DNA from: Atrichornis clamosus
Lineage: Eukaryota; Chordata; Aves; Passeriformes; Menuridae
Length of the DNA stretch: 64,000 nt
Assembly: GCA_013400975.1 (NCBI GenBank)
Contig: WBMZ01014087.1
Location: forward strand, 1 to 64,000
Reading direction: 5' to 3'
Made by a program: the position numbers and the translations under genes. Below the pieces are notes generated by a model. It did not search any database, was not told where the DNA came from, and saw nothing but the letters and a program-made list of their open reading frames with translations. This document shows positions 38,901 to 49,652 of this stretch, in pieces (position 1 is the first letter of the stretch; each line of letters opens with the position of its first letter).

Positions 38901-41786
38901 AACAGTCTTATTTCAATATAGAAAGACATGTCTGAATTAGTCACTGGTGACTCCCTGGAGACCAAACAAATTGTACCTAGAGTGACTGCATACCTCATCT
39001 CTGCTTTCACATCTTCTTTTATTAATTTTTTGATAGAATTTTCTTTAACATTTTCAGAATAATGTTTGAGAGAACATTCCAGAACACTATTAGAATCTTT
39101 ACACATAATCCTCTCACCTTAAGAGAAACAAAATAAACCAAGGTAAAATATACATATACAGATTCTTCATTATAGCTACTTGTTTTATTCCATATAATAT
39201 AAAATGTCCTAGTTCTTTCAATCCAACAGTCAATGTACTGGAAATCAACTTAAAACAAGGAATTGGATTGATCAAAGGAAAATTTTTATCCTTATACTGT
39301 GGACAGCACTTATAATAATCTATTATCTGGAATCATTACTTGAAAGAAAAACATCAAAGTGTTTACAAGAAAAATTAAAAAGCATTAAGTGAATTTTTAT
39401 TCTTTCACAAATTATTTGCAACCTCAAAAATAGTATTAGAACAGAGTGGTGGTTCTATGCTAAGTAAGGCTGTTGCAACATAGAACACGATAACTGACTC
39501 AGAAAAGGTGTCATTGTTTTTCTCTTGCAGGCGACTCCTTAGTGCCGTGTGTATTCAGGAAGGCACAAGCAAAAAAGGCCCACTTGACAGTTTAATAACT
39601 TCCAAAGACTAAAAGGAATGCCTAGTATTGCCCATGAAGCCAAATATATCACAGTCCTGAAGTAACTAGTCTTGTAAAATTAGGATGCTTGGAGAAAACT
39701 AGTCATAAAAAATTAAATAAAATATTTCCTTAAACACAAAAGAAAACTGAACTGGCTGCTGAAGACTGGTAGTTCCTGACTTCCAATATAATGAATACCA
39801 CAGGGACATGAATGCACAGCTTCACAATCAGTCTTTCATTTTTCTGGGAAACAAATGAATAAGGAGTTCTGCCCTATTAGGAATAGAAGGAAATGTTAAC
39901 TCTATGCTCCTCATGTCAAAGAGCAGTGCCTCAGGCTCATCAGGAGAGCTGCCCTGTTCATTAAGGAAGTTGCATGAAGTTTTTTTAGAACTGCCAGTTG
40001 GGTGTGAGACTCAAAGGGAATCTGATTACTCCCCTCTATCTTTTGGACCAGCACGATATCTTATTTTTTGAGTTCTTAACTGTCGCGATTGCAGAAGACA
40101 TTGTGGCAGCAGAACAAAAAAAACCCTTCTGAACAACAAAAACATGCAAAAGTTTAAATCAAATGAACAGCAACAATCAAAACTTACTTGAAAGAATTTG
40201 GGTTCTTAAGAATTGCTACTGCATCACAAAAATCTATCTGCTAGAGAAGTTCAGCAGGCACAGTGATATCAAGATCTCAAGCACGCAATCTCTACACCAT
40301 ACATGTTTCTTTTCTTGTATTAGATATACAGGAGCCAATCATGCACTTGGCAATTATGTCTCAGAAATCTCAGGAAGTAAAATAATTACAGCAGGTTCAG
40401 ACACTAAAGCCCATGGACATCTGAAACAAGAATTAGGGCACTTACTGTCAGCTGGCTATATAGATGCCCCTGCTTTAGAGAAACACAGCTCCTGGAAGGC
40501 CATTATTTCTCTGAGCCAAGTTAAGCGCAGGATGCTGTTGAGCTAGTCTCTTCTCCAACTCCTTCTCCAACCACCACCAAAATAAAGGACCAGCTTTCAG
40601 GAATGGCAGTCCCCTCATTCAGTGGTACAGGGGTGGTACTGCAGGTCAGGAAGGAGGCAGAAAAACCGGTTGAGAGGAGTGAACATCCCCCTTTAGTAGC
40701 AGCTTGTATTTATTTTGGCTTAAATTGAAACTAGACTTAGAAACTAACAGAACACAATTTATTTTTAGGCAGTTAAAAGGTATTCAAAATTCTGCTATAT
40801 CTGGCATGTAATTACTGATTGTTCATTCCTGTTATTTTTACTCTTCTCTGGTAAATGTCATCATGGGAAACCTTAAGAGTTGTGTAGAAGTTTGTCAAAG
40901 TGATCAGGGAACAGAATTTAAAAAATTTTAGACAGAAACTCTTAATTTATTCTGGTTGATTGATGAGAAACATGCATATCAGAAAGGTTCAGAGTGATTT
41001 TAGAAGTTATCTTTGCAGGACATATAAGATCCATTTGCAGTTCCTCAGCAGATACATTAATTTCATAAAACTGATATTATTTTATAACAAAAAAATAGAT
41101 TTCTTGCAAATAATCTGCTACTATTTTTGCTGTTTTTTAATTGCAGTCATAATTTGATACTGAGAACTGCAAGCTTTCAGAAATTACAGGACAGCTTTAA
41201 TTTAAAATATGAGATTTTAAACAAAGGCACCTTCTTTCTCTTGACTTGTGGTTTTTTCTTAACTAGTACCAGTTCGTACTTTCAGGCAGCTAGAAAATGA
41301 GACTTTTTAATCTTAAATACAAGTAAAACTGGCCTAGGATCTTAAATTTTGAAAATGTCATGTTGAGGGACTCATGTTTACTCTTGGAAGTTGAATGCAA
41401 TGTCAGAACTGCAGTACTAAGATGTGTATTTACTTTGTGATGAACAGCAGAAATACCAACACAAGCCAAAACTGTCTTAAGAGTTTTATATAACACCTTG
41501 GAATGATAAAAACCAAAACAAGCATATATATGTAACTCTAAAGAATCTAGAGAAAATGCATTAAAATTAATTGCATACAAATATGAGTATCTCTGTAGCA
41601 ATTAATACCAAGTTCACTGACCTCCCACAGATGGCACAGAGCATGGCAAAAAATTATTTTCCTTCCCACTGAAACCAAGAACCAGTAAAACTTATCCACC
41701 ATTCCATATTAGTGGCATGTTTATGAGACAACCAAGAAATTCTACAGAAGTTACATGGCTGAAAATCACGTTTCTAAATAATAAAT

Positions 41787-41826
41787 ATTAATGTATTTAA
41801 TTAATGTATTTTATTAATTAATGTAT
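41787..41826. repeat. irregular ATTAATGTAT repeat, three copies
   Basis: ATTAATGTAT occurs at 41787, 41800 and 41817, with AT-rich spacers of 3 and 7 bases. Confidence 0.75.
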
Positions 41827-42287
41827 CATTCAATTTTAAATGTAGCAAAGAAAATTTCATGAAGCTGTATATTGTGTGTTTGTAAAAGTCAAGTATTTTC
41901 CCCTAGGACTGGTAAAATATCACAAGATTTTTAGTTTGTTTTTTTTTTTCAGTGCAACTGTTGCAACTGGAATGTAAAGGAAAAAATGCCAGTCGAAGAC
42001 AAATTATGTAGCAAAGAAATGTTATCACATATTATAAAATCAGTGCCTGACAACAGAAAAGTAATTACACGTTGCATGGCACATAACCAGAGTCACAAAG
42101 CACAGTCTGTTTCACCAGTCTTCCTTGGCTGGAACAAGGACTGGCCATTTGCAATAACAACAGTCATTTTTATATCTTAACTGTTTTACATCTATGCACA
42201 ATAACAGATTTTTAAGTATTTGATACAACGGTGTTCTAATCCCTACTAGTACAGGTTTAATAGCGAAAAACATTAAAATCATTAAAA

Positions 42288-42309
42288 AACATCCTTGTAG
42301 AAGGATGTT
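42288..42309. other. 9-bp hairpin followed by T-run
   Basis: AACATCCTT (42288-42296) and AAGGATGTT (42301-42309) pair perfectly around a GTAG loop, followed by C and a T7 run. It looks like a bacterial terminator, but in a bird genome with no gene upstream there is no reason to assign that role. Confidence 0.5.
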
Positions 42310-45300
42310 CTTTTTTTCAATTATAATTTGCCATGTGTTATTGGCAGTAATTTTAGTCCTGAATTTGGGAACGTAAAGTCTGTTCAGGAGGTATTTTACC
42401 TTAAAAAGAACACTTAGCACTTGTTCTTCAATAACTGTTTCAGGAAAAATTTTCAAAATGTATTCTTCTATGATACTGAAAATATAAACTATATCACTAA
42501 ATACCACAAATTAATAAACAAGACAGAAAAGAAAATACACAGCAAAGTCTGTACTCAGTCTGCTACTAAGTTACTCACATAATTAGGACTGACTGCAGAG
42601 AAGTGTACAAAGACTGTGCAAATCCCCATGATTATCAGTAGAACACCACTCAAAATGGAATGAGGATAAATTTAAAATGCAAGTTAAAAAAAAAAAAAAT
42701 CCCAGCTTCACAAATAAAATAGTGGATCCTGAGTTACTCCTTAAAAATTTAAGACCAAGTTCATAAGTTTTTAATAGAAAACTTCCCAGGAAAAAGCCAG
42801 CTTTCTTTTAAGAGTAATCCACAATGCTACTTAAATATTAAGAAATACAAGGATGATTTAGAGAGGGAAAAAAAAAAAAGAAAGCTAGAACAATAATATT
42901 CTTTGATTCCTGGCAGTTGTGGATTTTGTAAAACTCTGCTGTTCTGTTGTGGTCCCCTATCATAAATAGAATGTACTAGAACAAGATAGAAAAATGAAAA
43001 AGATTATCAACGTATATAAAACTTTACACAGAAAGAATGAGTTTAGATAGATATATCATACTATTTAATAAATATATGGCATATAGAGGATAGATAATGA
43101 CTGATTATTCACAATCTACCAAGAATGAAGGTTTTTATAAGGAGATTTGTAGGAACCAGACTCTAAAAAAATAAAAGTAGTTGCTACATGGATTTGGCCT
43201 AAAAAATGTAAAAAATAAATTGTATGGATACATAAAATTTACATGGATTCAACAGAGAAAATGGACAAATCATAGAAGGGAGATGCTTCCTGATGGTTAC
43301 AAAGTACATAGATACCATATCTGGTATCTGAGAACATCTTAAGGCTCAGAAAATATTAGAAAAAGTTTCATATAGTCCTATCTTATTTATATATTTCTTC
43401 CCTAAGTATTTACATACAGACAGTTCTGGACACAGAATATTGAGCTCTTGGAACTTTGTGGTGTTGACAGAAGTAAAAACTACAAGAAGCAATAATATTT
43501 TTCATGTTAAAGTAATAGTATCTGATGAACTCTAAACATACTTACAATTACTGCCATCTTTGGCTATATGCCAAAGGTGAAGCCTTGGAAAAAAGACATT
43601 CTGCTCTGGGTCCATCCAGTTCAGAAATTATATTACAAAGCTGATAATCCCATCACCCTTCCATTCTGTTATTTTCAGTAATTGTTGATAACTTCCTTCA
43701 AGTTTTTGAATAGCAAATATCAGATACAAAAACCACAAGATACGAATAAGAAGTTTCAGGAATGAGTGTATCTGCTGTAAAACAACTTTAATTTGATCTT
43801 AAATAGCACTGTATCAAAGCATTTCCAATCATTAGCTCTGCAAAAAATCTCAGACATCAATAAGGACGATGCCTTGCAGACTCTTAACTTACTGCATGTG
43901 AGAAATTACTGATTTCTCATCCTAGTTTTTATGGTATTAAGTACCTGGATTTTCTGGTCTTAAGCCAAGATACTGTAGAAATACATTGATGAAATCAATA
44001 TATTTACACAAAACACTTTAACTTTGTAGAATTGTTATTCATCATAAATAGATAGAAATTTTCCACCTGACCTTATTTAAGCCATTACCTGGTATGGTTG
44101 GATAAATATTTTTGTAATACATAATTAAATTATTGTAACAGAATACAGCCTAACATGGTCAAATCGCAAGTCAAGTAAATACCAAAAATAAATATTTGAC
44201 CAGTCTCATTTCTTTTCCTTCCTTTTTGCACAGTACTTTAGTTAGCATATGCAAAGCCTTTATGCTATTAAAAATAGGAACTCATATACACACATTTCCT
44301 CACCTTTGTTAAGATAAGAGTTTTTGTGATTCTCTTCTGTATAAACTTATTCCAGGCCATTTGTGCCAAAGTACAGGCTTCCATCATTTACGTCTGGATC
44401 TACTTACTTTGGAAGAATAAGGCTTGGTATTTTCAAATTCTTCAATAATGTATAAAAGGTAATAGAACCAAACCAAAACAATCTCCAGTAAAATCAATAG
44501 TTTCTCTATAGCTTCCAGAAGAAAGTGGATTAAGTGAAAAGTTGGTTTTCACTGGTATCATGTATCTTTTAACAGATGACACCCAGCCTAAAAATTCAGT
44601 TCACACTTTCATCGTAGTGCCATTCTTACATTACCAAAAGTCAAATTCTTCATAATCACAATTTTAAATTCAAAATGCTAGTCTGTGTTCTTTCTATAGA
44701 ATACCTATATTGTATACTACATACATTGTGTAGTGTACATTTTAACATGGAAGCAATTTGATTTGTTCAAGGAACAATTTCTGAAGAAACAATATTTGAG
44801 AAAAAGTTCACATCAAGGACATAATATTATTCATTTATTATATTTTTCAATAAATAGCATTCAGCCACTCTTAGTGACTCTACACACAGCACAATGTCCT
44901 TTAAAACACACAGTCTCCTTTACTAGAAAAATTATTAACACTATTAAGGACAACAGTAATATAGTATTTAAAAGTTCAATAGGCCTCATACAAAACATAC
45001 CAGGCCTCCTTGCTTTTATTTCCTTCTTTATTAAAAAATAAGCAAAAAAACCCAAAAGCAGCTTAACAAAAACACATATCCCTTAATAATCACAGTATGT
45101 GATTTTAATGTGTCTATATTGACGGAGGAGATTTTAACTTCATTAATATCTTTAAATATACATTAGAATCTACCCAATGTAATTCAAGTGTACACCTTCC
45201 TGAGCTATTCTATCATGTTCTCTTCTACCAGCTCCAAACTCTTCCCTATAACTTTTCCCAAACCAGACCATGCATCCCAAAACTGAAAAACAAACAGGAC

Positions 45301-45660
45301 TGAGTCTCTTCATAGGAATGGCTGATGAGTCATAATTGGGAAACTGCAGCTAACCTTCCCTCATTTTTGACTAGATCCTCTTGTGTATGAAATATGTTAC
45401 ATCTTAGGGAAGCAAACTGACTCTACTCTATTTCTAATGAAATTAGAAATCTCTAAATGTAAGGTATATAAGCTGACAGGTATTGTAGCCTGGGTTCTGG
45501 AATAATACCGTATGGGAAGAAAAAGTGTGATGGTACAACCTGAGCCTCTGATCTATGCATAGGGTAGAGTACAAGTCTTTTAAGGATGACTGTAAAACAA
45601 AACAAAAAAGAGAATATTAATGTATGATTAAAATACTAATTTTCCAATTAGAATTAATAC

Positions 45661-45771
45661 CTGCGTTACTGAGGCACAAGCACTGATATCTTTAGATATG
45701 TTCCACTGTGTATGATGAGGGAAAATAATTTTCTTCACACTTGTTTGCAGATAATAACGACTTTTTTTCAT
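45661..45771 (-). other. possible cryptic exon (111 nt), unproven
   Basis: On the minus strand an acceptor-like TTTCTGCAG ends at 45772 and a donor-like CAG|GTATTA begins at 45660. Between them lie 111 bases (37 codons) open in one frame, reading from MKKSRYYLQTSVKKIIF to SACASVTQ. The surrounding 45690-46000 is more GC-rich than its neighbours and holds a second open minus frame of 101 codons (45692-45997). I recognise no protein family. A chance open segment is the default explanation. Confidence 0.2.
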
Positions 45772-46851
45772 CTGCAGAAACTGATAGGAGTTGTTCTCCA
45801 GAAAGAGCCACATTTTCAGCATAATGGTCCCTGTCCCATTCTGTTACTCTCACCAAGACATGTGCAGGAGGTCCATTTGACACATCTCCACCAATCAGTC
45901 CTACCTGGCAGGCAAGGAACACAGCAGCAAGCTGTGACTGAGATGGTTGTACTCGGTAGGACTCCTTTCCCTTCTTCTGGAATACATGTACACACACAGA
46001 CTCTCCCCACCTGTCTCAGCACAGCAGTAAGAGAGATTCTAGGATAATGTAATGCCAGTTCCTTGATAACATTTTACCTTCTCTTCATACTTTTTATTCC
46101 ATGAATCAAGGCTTGGGAAGCTGGAGAATGGAAATCAAAGGTCTGAATCACACAGTTCAGAATCATTAAAATAAAACTTTCTAAGGCTGTTATGCATCCC
46201 TATTCTTTCCACAGTGTGTTGATGCATTATATAACATGAGACATTATCTGATGGGCACAGAATGTCTCTATTTGGGTTTCCTTTAGCAGAAGATGATGAT
46301 TGAACAATATTGGTTTGACTCTTATCTGTCTCAGTGGATGTGTTAAGACATTTTCATTAAAGACTTCCATTATATCTTTTTCCAAGGAGTCATTTTCTGA
46401 ACTACTACTACTTAAAATCTTTTCCATAAATGTGACCAGTATAATATATCTTTTTTTAAAAATAAAAACCCTATACTTAAAAATTGAAGTGTTCATGAAA
46501 TAAAATTTTTCCATTTTTTCCAGAGAAACCAGAACACAATATATCATTTAGATGAAATAAAATTAATATGAAATATAGACTTTTTTTGCATTCTTAATAT
46601 TCAAATCTATTCTATGCAAAGCAACAGTCTTGCCTTTTCATATCCTAATATTGCATAGAATTAGATGAAAGAATTTTATTGCTGCTTCTTTTTTGCATCC
46701 TTCTTTCCAAGAAAGTCTAAATTGTAACAATGGATGTGCACTCAGTTTTTAATAAATGAGAAGTCAGAGAAAGTTATGAAAGACATTACTTTGTGTATTT
46801 GTGTAAAACAACATTTGATTTTCAGGGTTTCCATTATAGTGATAAGAATAA

Positions 46852-46909
46852 ATTTTCATTTGAAACCAACAGCCATTTACATTTTCATTCGAAACCAACA
46901 GCCATTTAC
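46852..46909. repeat. 29-bp tandem duplication, one mismatch
   Basis: Two head-to-tail 29-base copies (46852-46880 and 46881-46909) share the core GAAACCAACAGCCATTTAC. They differ only at one T/C position (TTTGAAA against TTCGAAA). Confidence 0.92.
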
Positions 46910-47864
46910 ATTTACACTTGCCACAGAGAAACATTTGGTTGGTTTTCATAGGAGAATATGCTTTTGCTACATAAACATGTTTAGTCTGAAAATATCAATA
47001 GACATCTCAGGCTTTATCTTAAAATAGAGGAAAGTGAGGTTCCTTGGCAGATAAAGTCCCAAGGGCTTCACTGTATTTGTCTGTCACACTGGGGTTTTGA
47101 GTTCATTCTAGAAGGTACAAGAGCAGGGAGAAAAGTCTGAAAATCAGTATTGCTGCAATCCCGTAAGTAGTTTCAGAAAATTTAGGTAAAATGAGACTCA
47201 ACTATATAAAACAAAACAAAAATTACAAAATACACCTACAAAAACAGAATGGTGAATTTTGTAGCTGTAATTTTCATTAAGTGTATGAGTCATTGCATGC
47301 ATGAAAAAATATTATTAGGAGGGAAGCCAATATGGGCAGCCATCTGAAATATTCATGTATCATTTTTAGCGTCTGATATACATAAAATCTATATGAATTA
47401 GGATTATAAAGAAACACCAAAAACCTAAGCATGCTAAGTTTGTACATACAGTAATTTATCTAGGTTTTCAGAGTAAATGCCTGAATGATTTCAAGTAACA
47501 GGACTCATTCATGTTAATAGACACTAAATCAGATGCCAGTTATGATACTTTAAATGTCTACATCATTAACCTTGTTAATTCTTTCACTGACAAAGGAAGG
47601 GTAAAAGAAAGTATGTATCATATTAAGAAGAATAACACAAGCTACTCTTGCAGACTGCTCCTTAGGGATAGCTTTTATAGCAGATGATAAGGCTGAAAAA
47701 GCAGGGACAACACTTTAATCACCCTTATGCTTAATCTTAAACCAGATATTAAATATTACTGCTGGACTGAAAGTTAAAATAAACTTGTGTCCAGAATTCT
47801 CTTCTATCTAATTAGAAATCTTACGGATTGTTCTGTCTATTAAGGTGATAGAGACTAATTTAAG
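46910..47864. other. single-copy AT-rich DNA, no gene seen
   Basis: Nothing was recognised before the CR1 element that starts near 47865. Confidence 0.6.
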
Positions 47865-49322
47865 GGAAAATATTGTTTGTCCCAAAGAGCACAAAGTGCT
47901 TCCCATAGTAAGCAAAGATCAGGTTCATGACCACCTGAGGAACCTGTACATACATAAATCCATGATGAGATGCATCCCTGAGGAAATTGTCTGATGTAGC
48001 TGCCAGACCGCTCTCCATGATATTTGAAATGTCACAGCAGTCCAGGTGACTGGAAAACAGGAATCTTTGCACCCATCTTTAAAAAGGGAAGAAAGGAGGA
48101 CCCTGGGAACTACTGACCTGTCAGCCTCACCTCTGTGTTTGGGAAGATCATGGAACAGATCCTCCCAGAAGCTGTGCTAAGGCACATGGAGGAGAGGGAG
48201 ATGATCCAGGACAGCCAGCATGGCTTCACCATGGGCAAGACCTGCCTGACCAGCTCACTGACCTTCTATGATGGAGTGACTGCCTCAGTGGAAAGGTTCC
48301 AGATGTCATTTATCTGGACTTCTGTAAAGCCTTTGACACAGTCTCCAAACAACATTCTTCTCTCTAAAGTGGAGAAAGATGGGTTTGATGAGTGGACAGT
48401 TTGGTGGATAAGAAATTTGTTTAACAGTCACATCTAGAGGGTAGTGGTCAATGGCTCAGAGTCCCAATGGACATCAGTGACAAGTGGTGTCCCTTGCCAG
48501 GGGTCCATATGGGGACCAGTGTTATTTAATAGCCTAATCAATGACATAATCAGTGGGATCAAGTGCACCCTCAGCAAATTTGCACATGACACCAAGCTGA
48601 GTAGTGCAGTTGACACTGCACCTGAAGGACAGCATGGCATCCAGAGGGAGCTGGACAAGGTAAAGAATTGAGAGCATGGGAATCTCATGCGGTTTGACAA
48701 TACAAAGTGCAAGGCGCTGCACCTGAGTCAGAGCAACCTCCTAGTATCAATATAGGCTGGTGGATAAACAGTTCAAGAGCAACCCAGCTGAGAAGGACTT
48801 GGGGATGAAGCTGGTTGAGAGGCTGGACATGACCCAGCCATGTGCACTCAGCCCAGAAAGCCAACTGTGTCCTGGGCTGCACCCAAAGCAGCATGGGCAG
48901 CAGGGCAAGGGCAGGAATTCTGCCCCTCTGCTCTGCTCTGGTGAGACCCCACCTGGAACATTGCATCCAGACCTGGGGTCCCCAGCACAGGAAGGACATG
49001 GACCTGCTGGAGTGAATACAGAGGACAGACATCAAGAGAGATGAAGCACCTCTCCTATGACAAAAGGCTGAGAGAATTGGGTTTGTTCAGCTTGGAAAAG
49101 GCTTTGGAGTTACCTAATTGTAGTACCTGAAAAGTATCTTACAGTACCTGAAGGGACCCTACAAAAAAGCTGGAGAGAGACTTTTTACAAGGACATGCAG
49201 TGACAGGACAAGGGGAAATGGCTTTATACTGAATAGGTTGAGATTAGATATTAGGAAGAAACTCTTTACTGTGAGGATGCTGAGTCACTGGAACAGGTTG
49301 CCCAGAGAAGTTGTGGATGCTG
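47865..49322 (+). mobile_element. CR1 LINE, long 5'-truncated copy
   Basis: This is the largest transposon copy in the window, about 1.45 kb in plus orientation. It begins near the CACAAAGTGCTTCCCA segment, runs through the reverse transcriptase part of ORF2, and reaches the HWNRLPREVVDA block near the C-terminus at about 49275-49320. The sequence then diverges abruptly, so the usual CR1 3' tail (TTCCAACCC... with ATTCTATG repeats) is missing. The next landmark is an A16 run at 49443. CR1 elements do not normally carry poly(A) tails, so the 3' end was lost by deletion or by insertion of other DNA. Confidence 0.95.
48070..49322 (+). pseudogene. CR1 ORF2 reverse transcriptase remnant, frameshifted
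   Basis: ORF2 of CR1 encodes an endonuclease and reverse transcriptase; only part of the polymerase and its C-terminal region remain. Visible blocks in order are: KIMEQILPEAVLRHMEERE and DSQHGFTMGKTCLTSSL (48135-48290); a shift, then a YLDFCKAFDTV-like reading (about 48308-48345, the conserved motif around the first catalytic aspartate); KVEKDGFDEWTVWWIRN (about 48365-48415); [28 protein letters not shown] and [13 protein letters not shown] (48447-48605); AQKANCVLGCT-like and VRPHLEHCIQTWG readings (about 48855-48980); and LDIRKKLFTVRMLSHWNRLP (49240-49300). The FADD catalytic motif reads FAHD (GAT changed to CAT). There are several frameshifts and stops. It cannot make an active enzyme. Confidence 0.92.
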
Positions 49323-49603
49323 ATGAAATGAGAATAAAGAAAGATCATTTTGTCTATAGGAAATCCAGAAATGGACTGGGAATTTTTAGAGAAGACTTAG
49401 AGCCAAATAAGTTGTCAGGCTGACTGCAGCATTAGAAAAATTAAAAAAAAAAAAAAAATTTCAGTATAAGAAACAAATTGTGTTACGTTGCATTTTAAAT
49501 TGAAGTATTTTAGAAGCCTGCATTTTGCATGAAAATATCCAGACCACTATTGTATGTTACGCCATCACTAAACTGAAGAGTCTGTGAAAATATATCTGCT
49601 TAT
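49323..49603. other. junction DNA after CR1, contains A16 run
   Basis: Unrelated AT-rich sequence replaces the expected CR1 tail. It includes sixteen A bases at 49443-49458. The origin is not recognised. Confidence 0.6.
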
Positions 49604-49652
49604 GCTGTTGCGGTTTCAGCCAGTAACCAAGCACCACACAGCCGCTTGCTGA
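49604..49652 (+). mobile_element. short ERV LTR-like scrap
   Basis: The words GTTGCGGTTTCAGCCAGTAA and CCAAGCACCACACAGCCGCT resemble the opening of a common bird LTR (a TGGTTTAACCCCAGCCAGCAA-type start followed by AGCACCACGCAGCCGCTCG). Similarity stops after about 50 bases, so this is a remnant at most. Confidence 0.5.

Larger units (their letters stand above)
33774..46851. other. AT-rich single-copy DNA, no gene established
   Basis: No intact gene or classified transposon was recognised in these 13 kb. Points of note are a candidate noncoding patch at about 34590-34930, clustered AACCATG repeats at 35863-35948, a CT-rich stretch at about 36134-36180, an unexplained GC-richer patch at about 38380-38760, an AT repeat at 41787-41826, a short hairpin at 42288, and an exon-like segment at 45661-45771. 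A 127-codon plus frame (40163-40546) and a 131-codon minus frame (42112-42507) lack recognisable motifs. Confidence 0.55.

Noticed and set aside
40163..40546. 127-codon plus frame as a gene
   Set aside because: No recognisable domain, no splice or promoter evidence, and composition like the surrounding noncoding DNA.
42288..42316. Hairpin plus T-run as an intrinsic terminator
   Set aside because: Intrinsic terminators are bacterial. This is vertebrate DNA with no gene upstream, and AT-rich sequence gives such shapes by chance.
42112..42507. 131-codon minus frame as a gene
   Set aside because: Rich in Ile, Leu, Lys and Phe as expected from AT-rich noncoding DNA, with no motif or supporting context.
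33863..46851. Hidden CRISPR-like or regularly spaced repeat array
   Set aside because: The only clustered motifs (AACCATG at 35863-35948, ATTAATGTAT at 41787-41826) have unequal spacing and few copies, and the genome is vertebrate.
49238..49423. 61-codon plus frame with HWNRLPREVVDA, as a host gene
   Set aside because: The motif is the C-terminal part of CR1 ORF2, a frequent source of false gene calls in birds; the last third is unrelated junction sequence.
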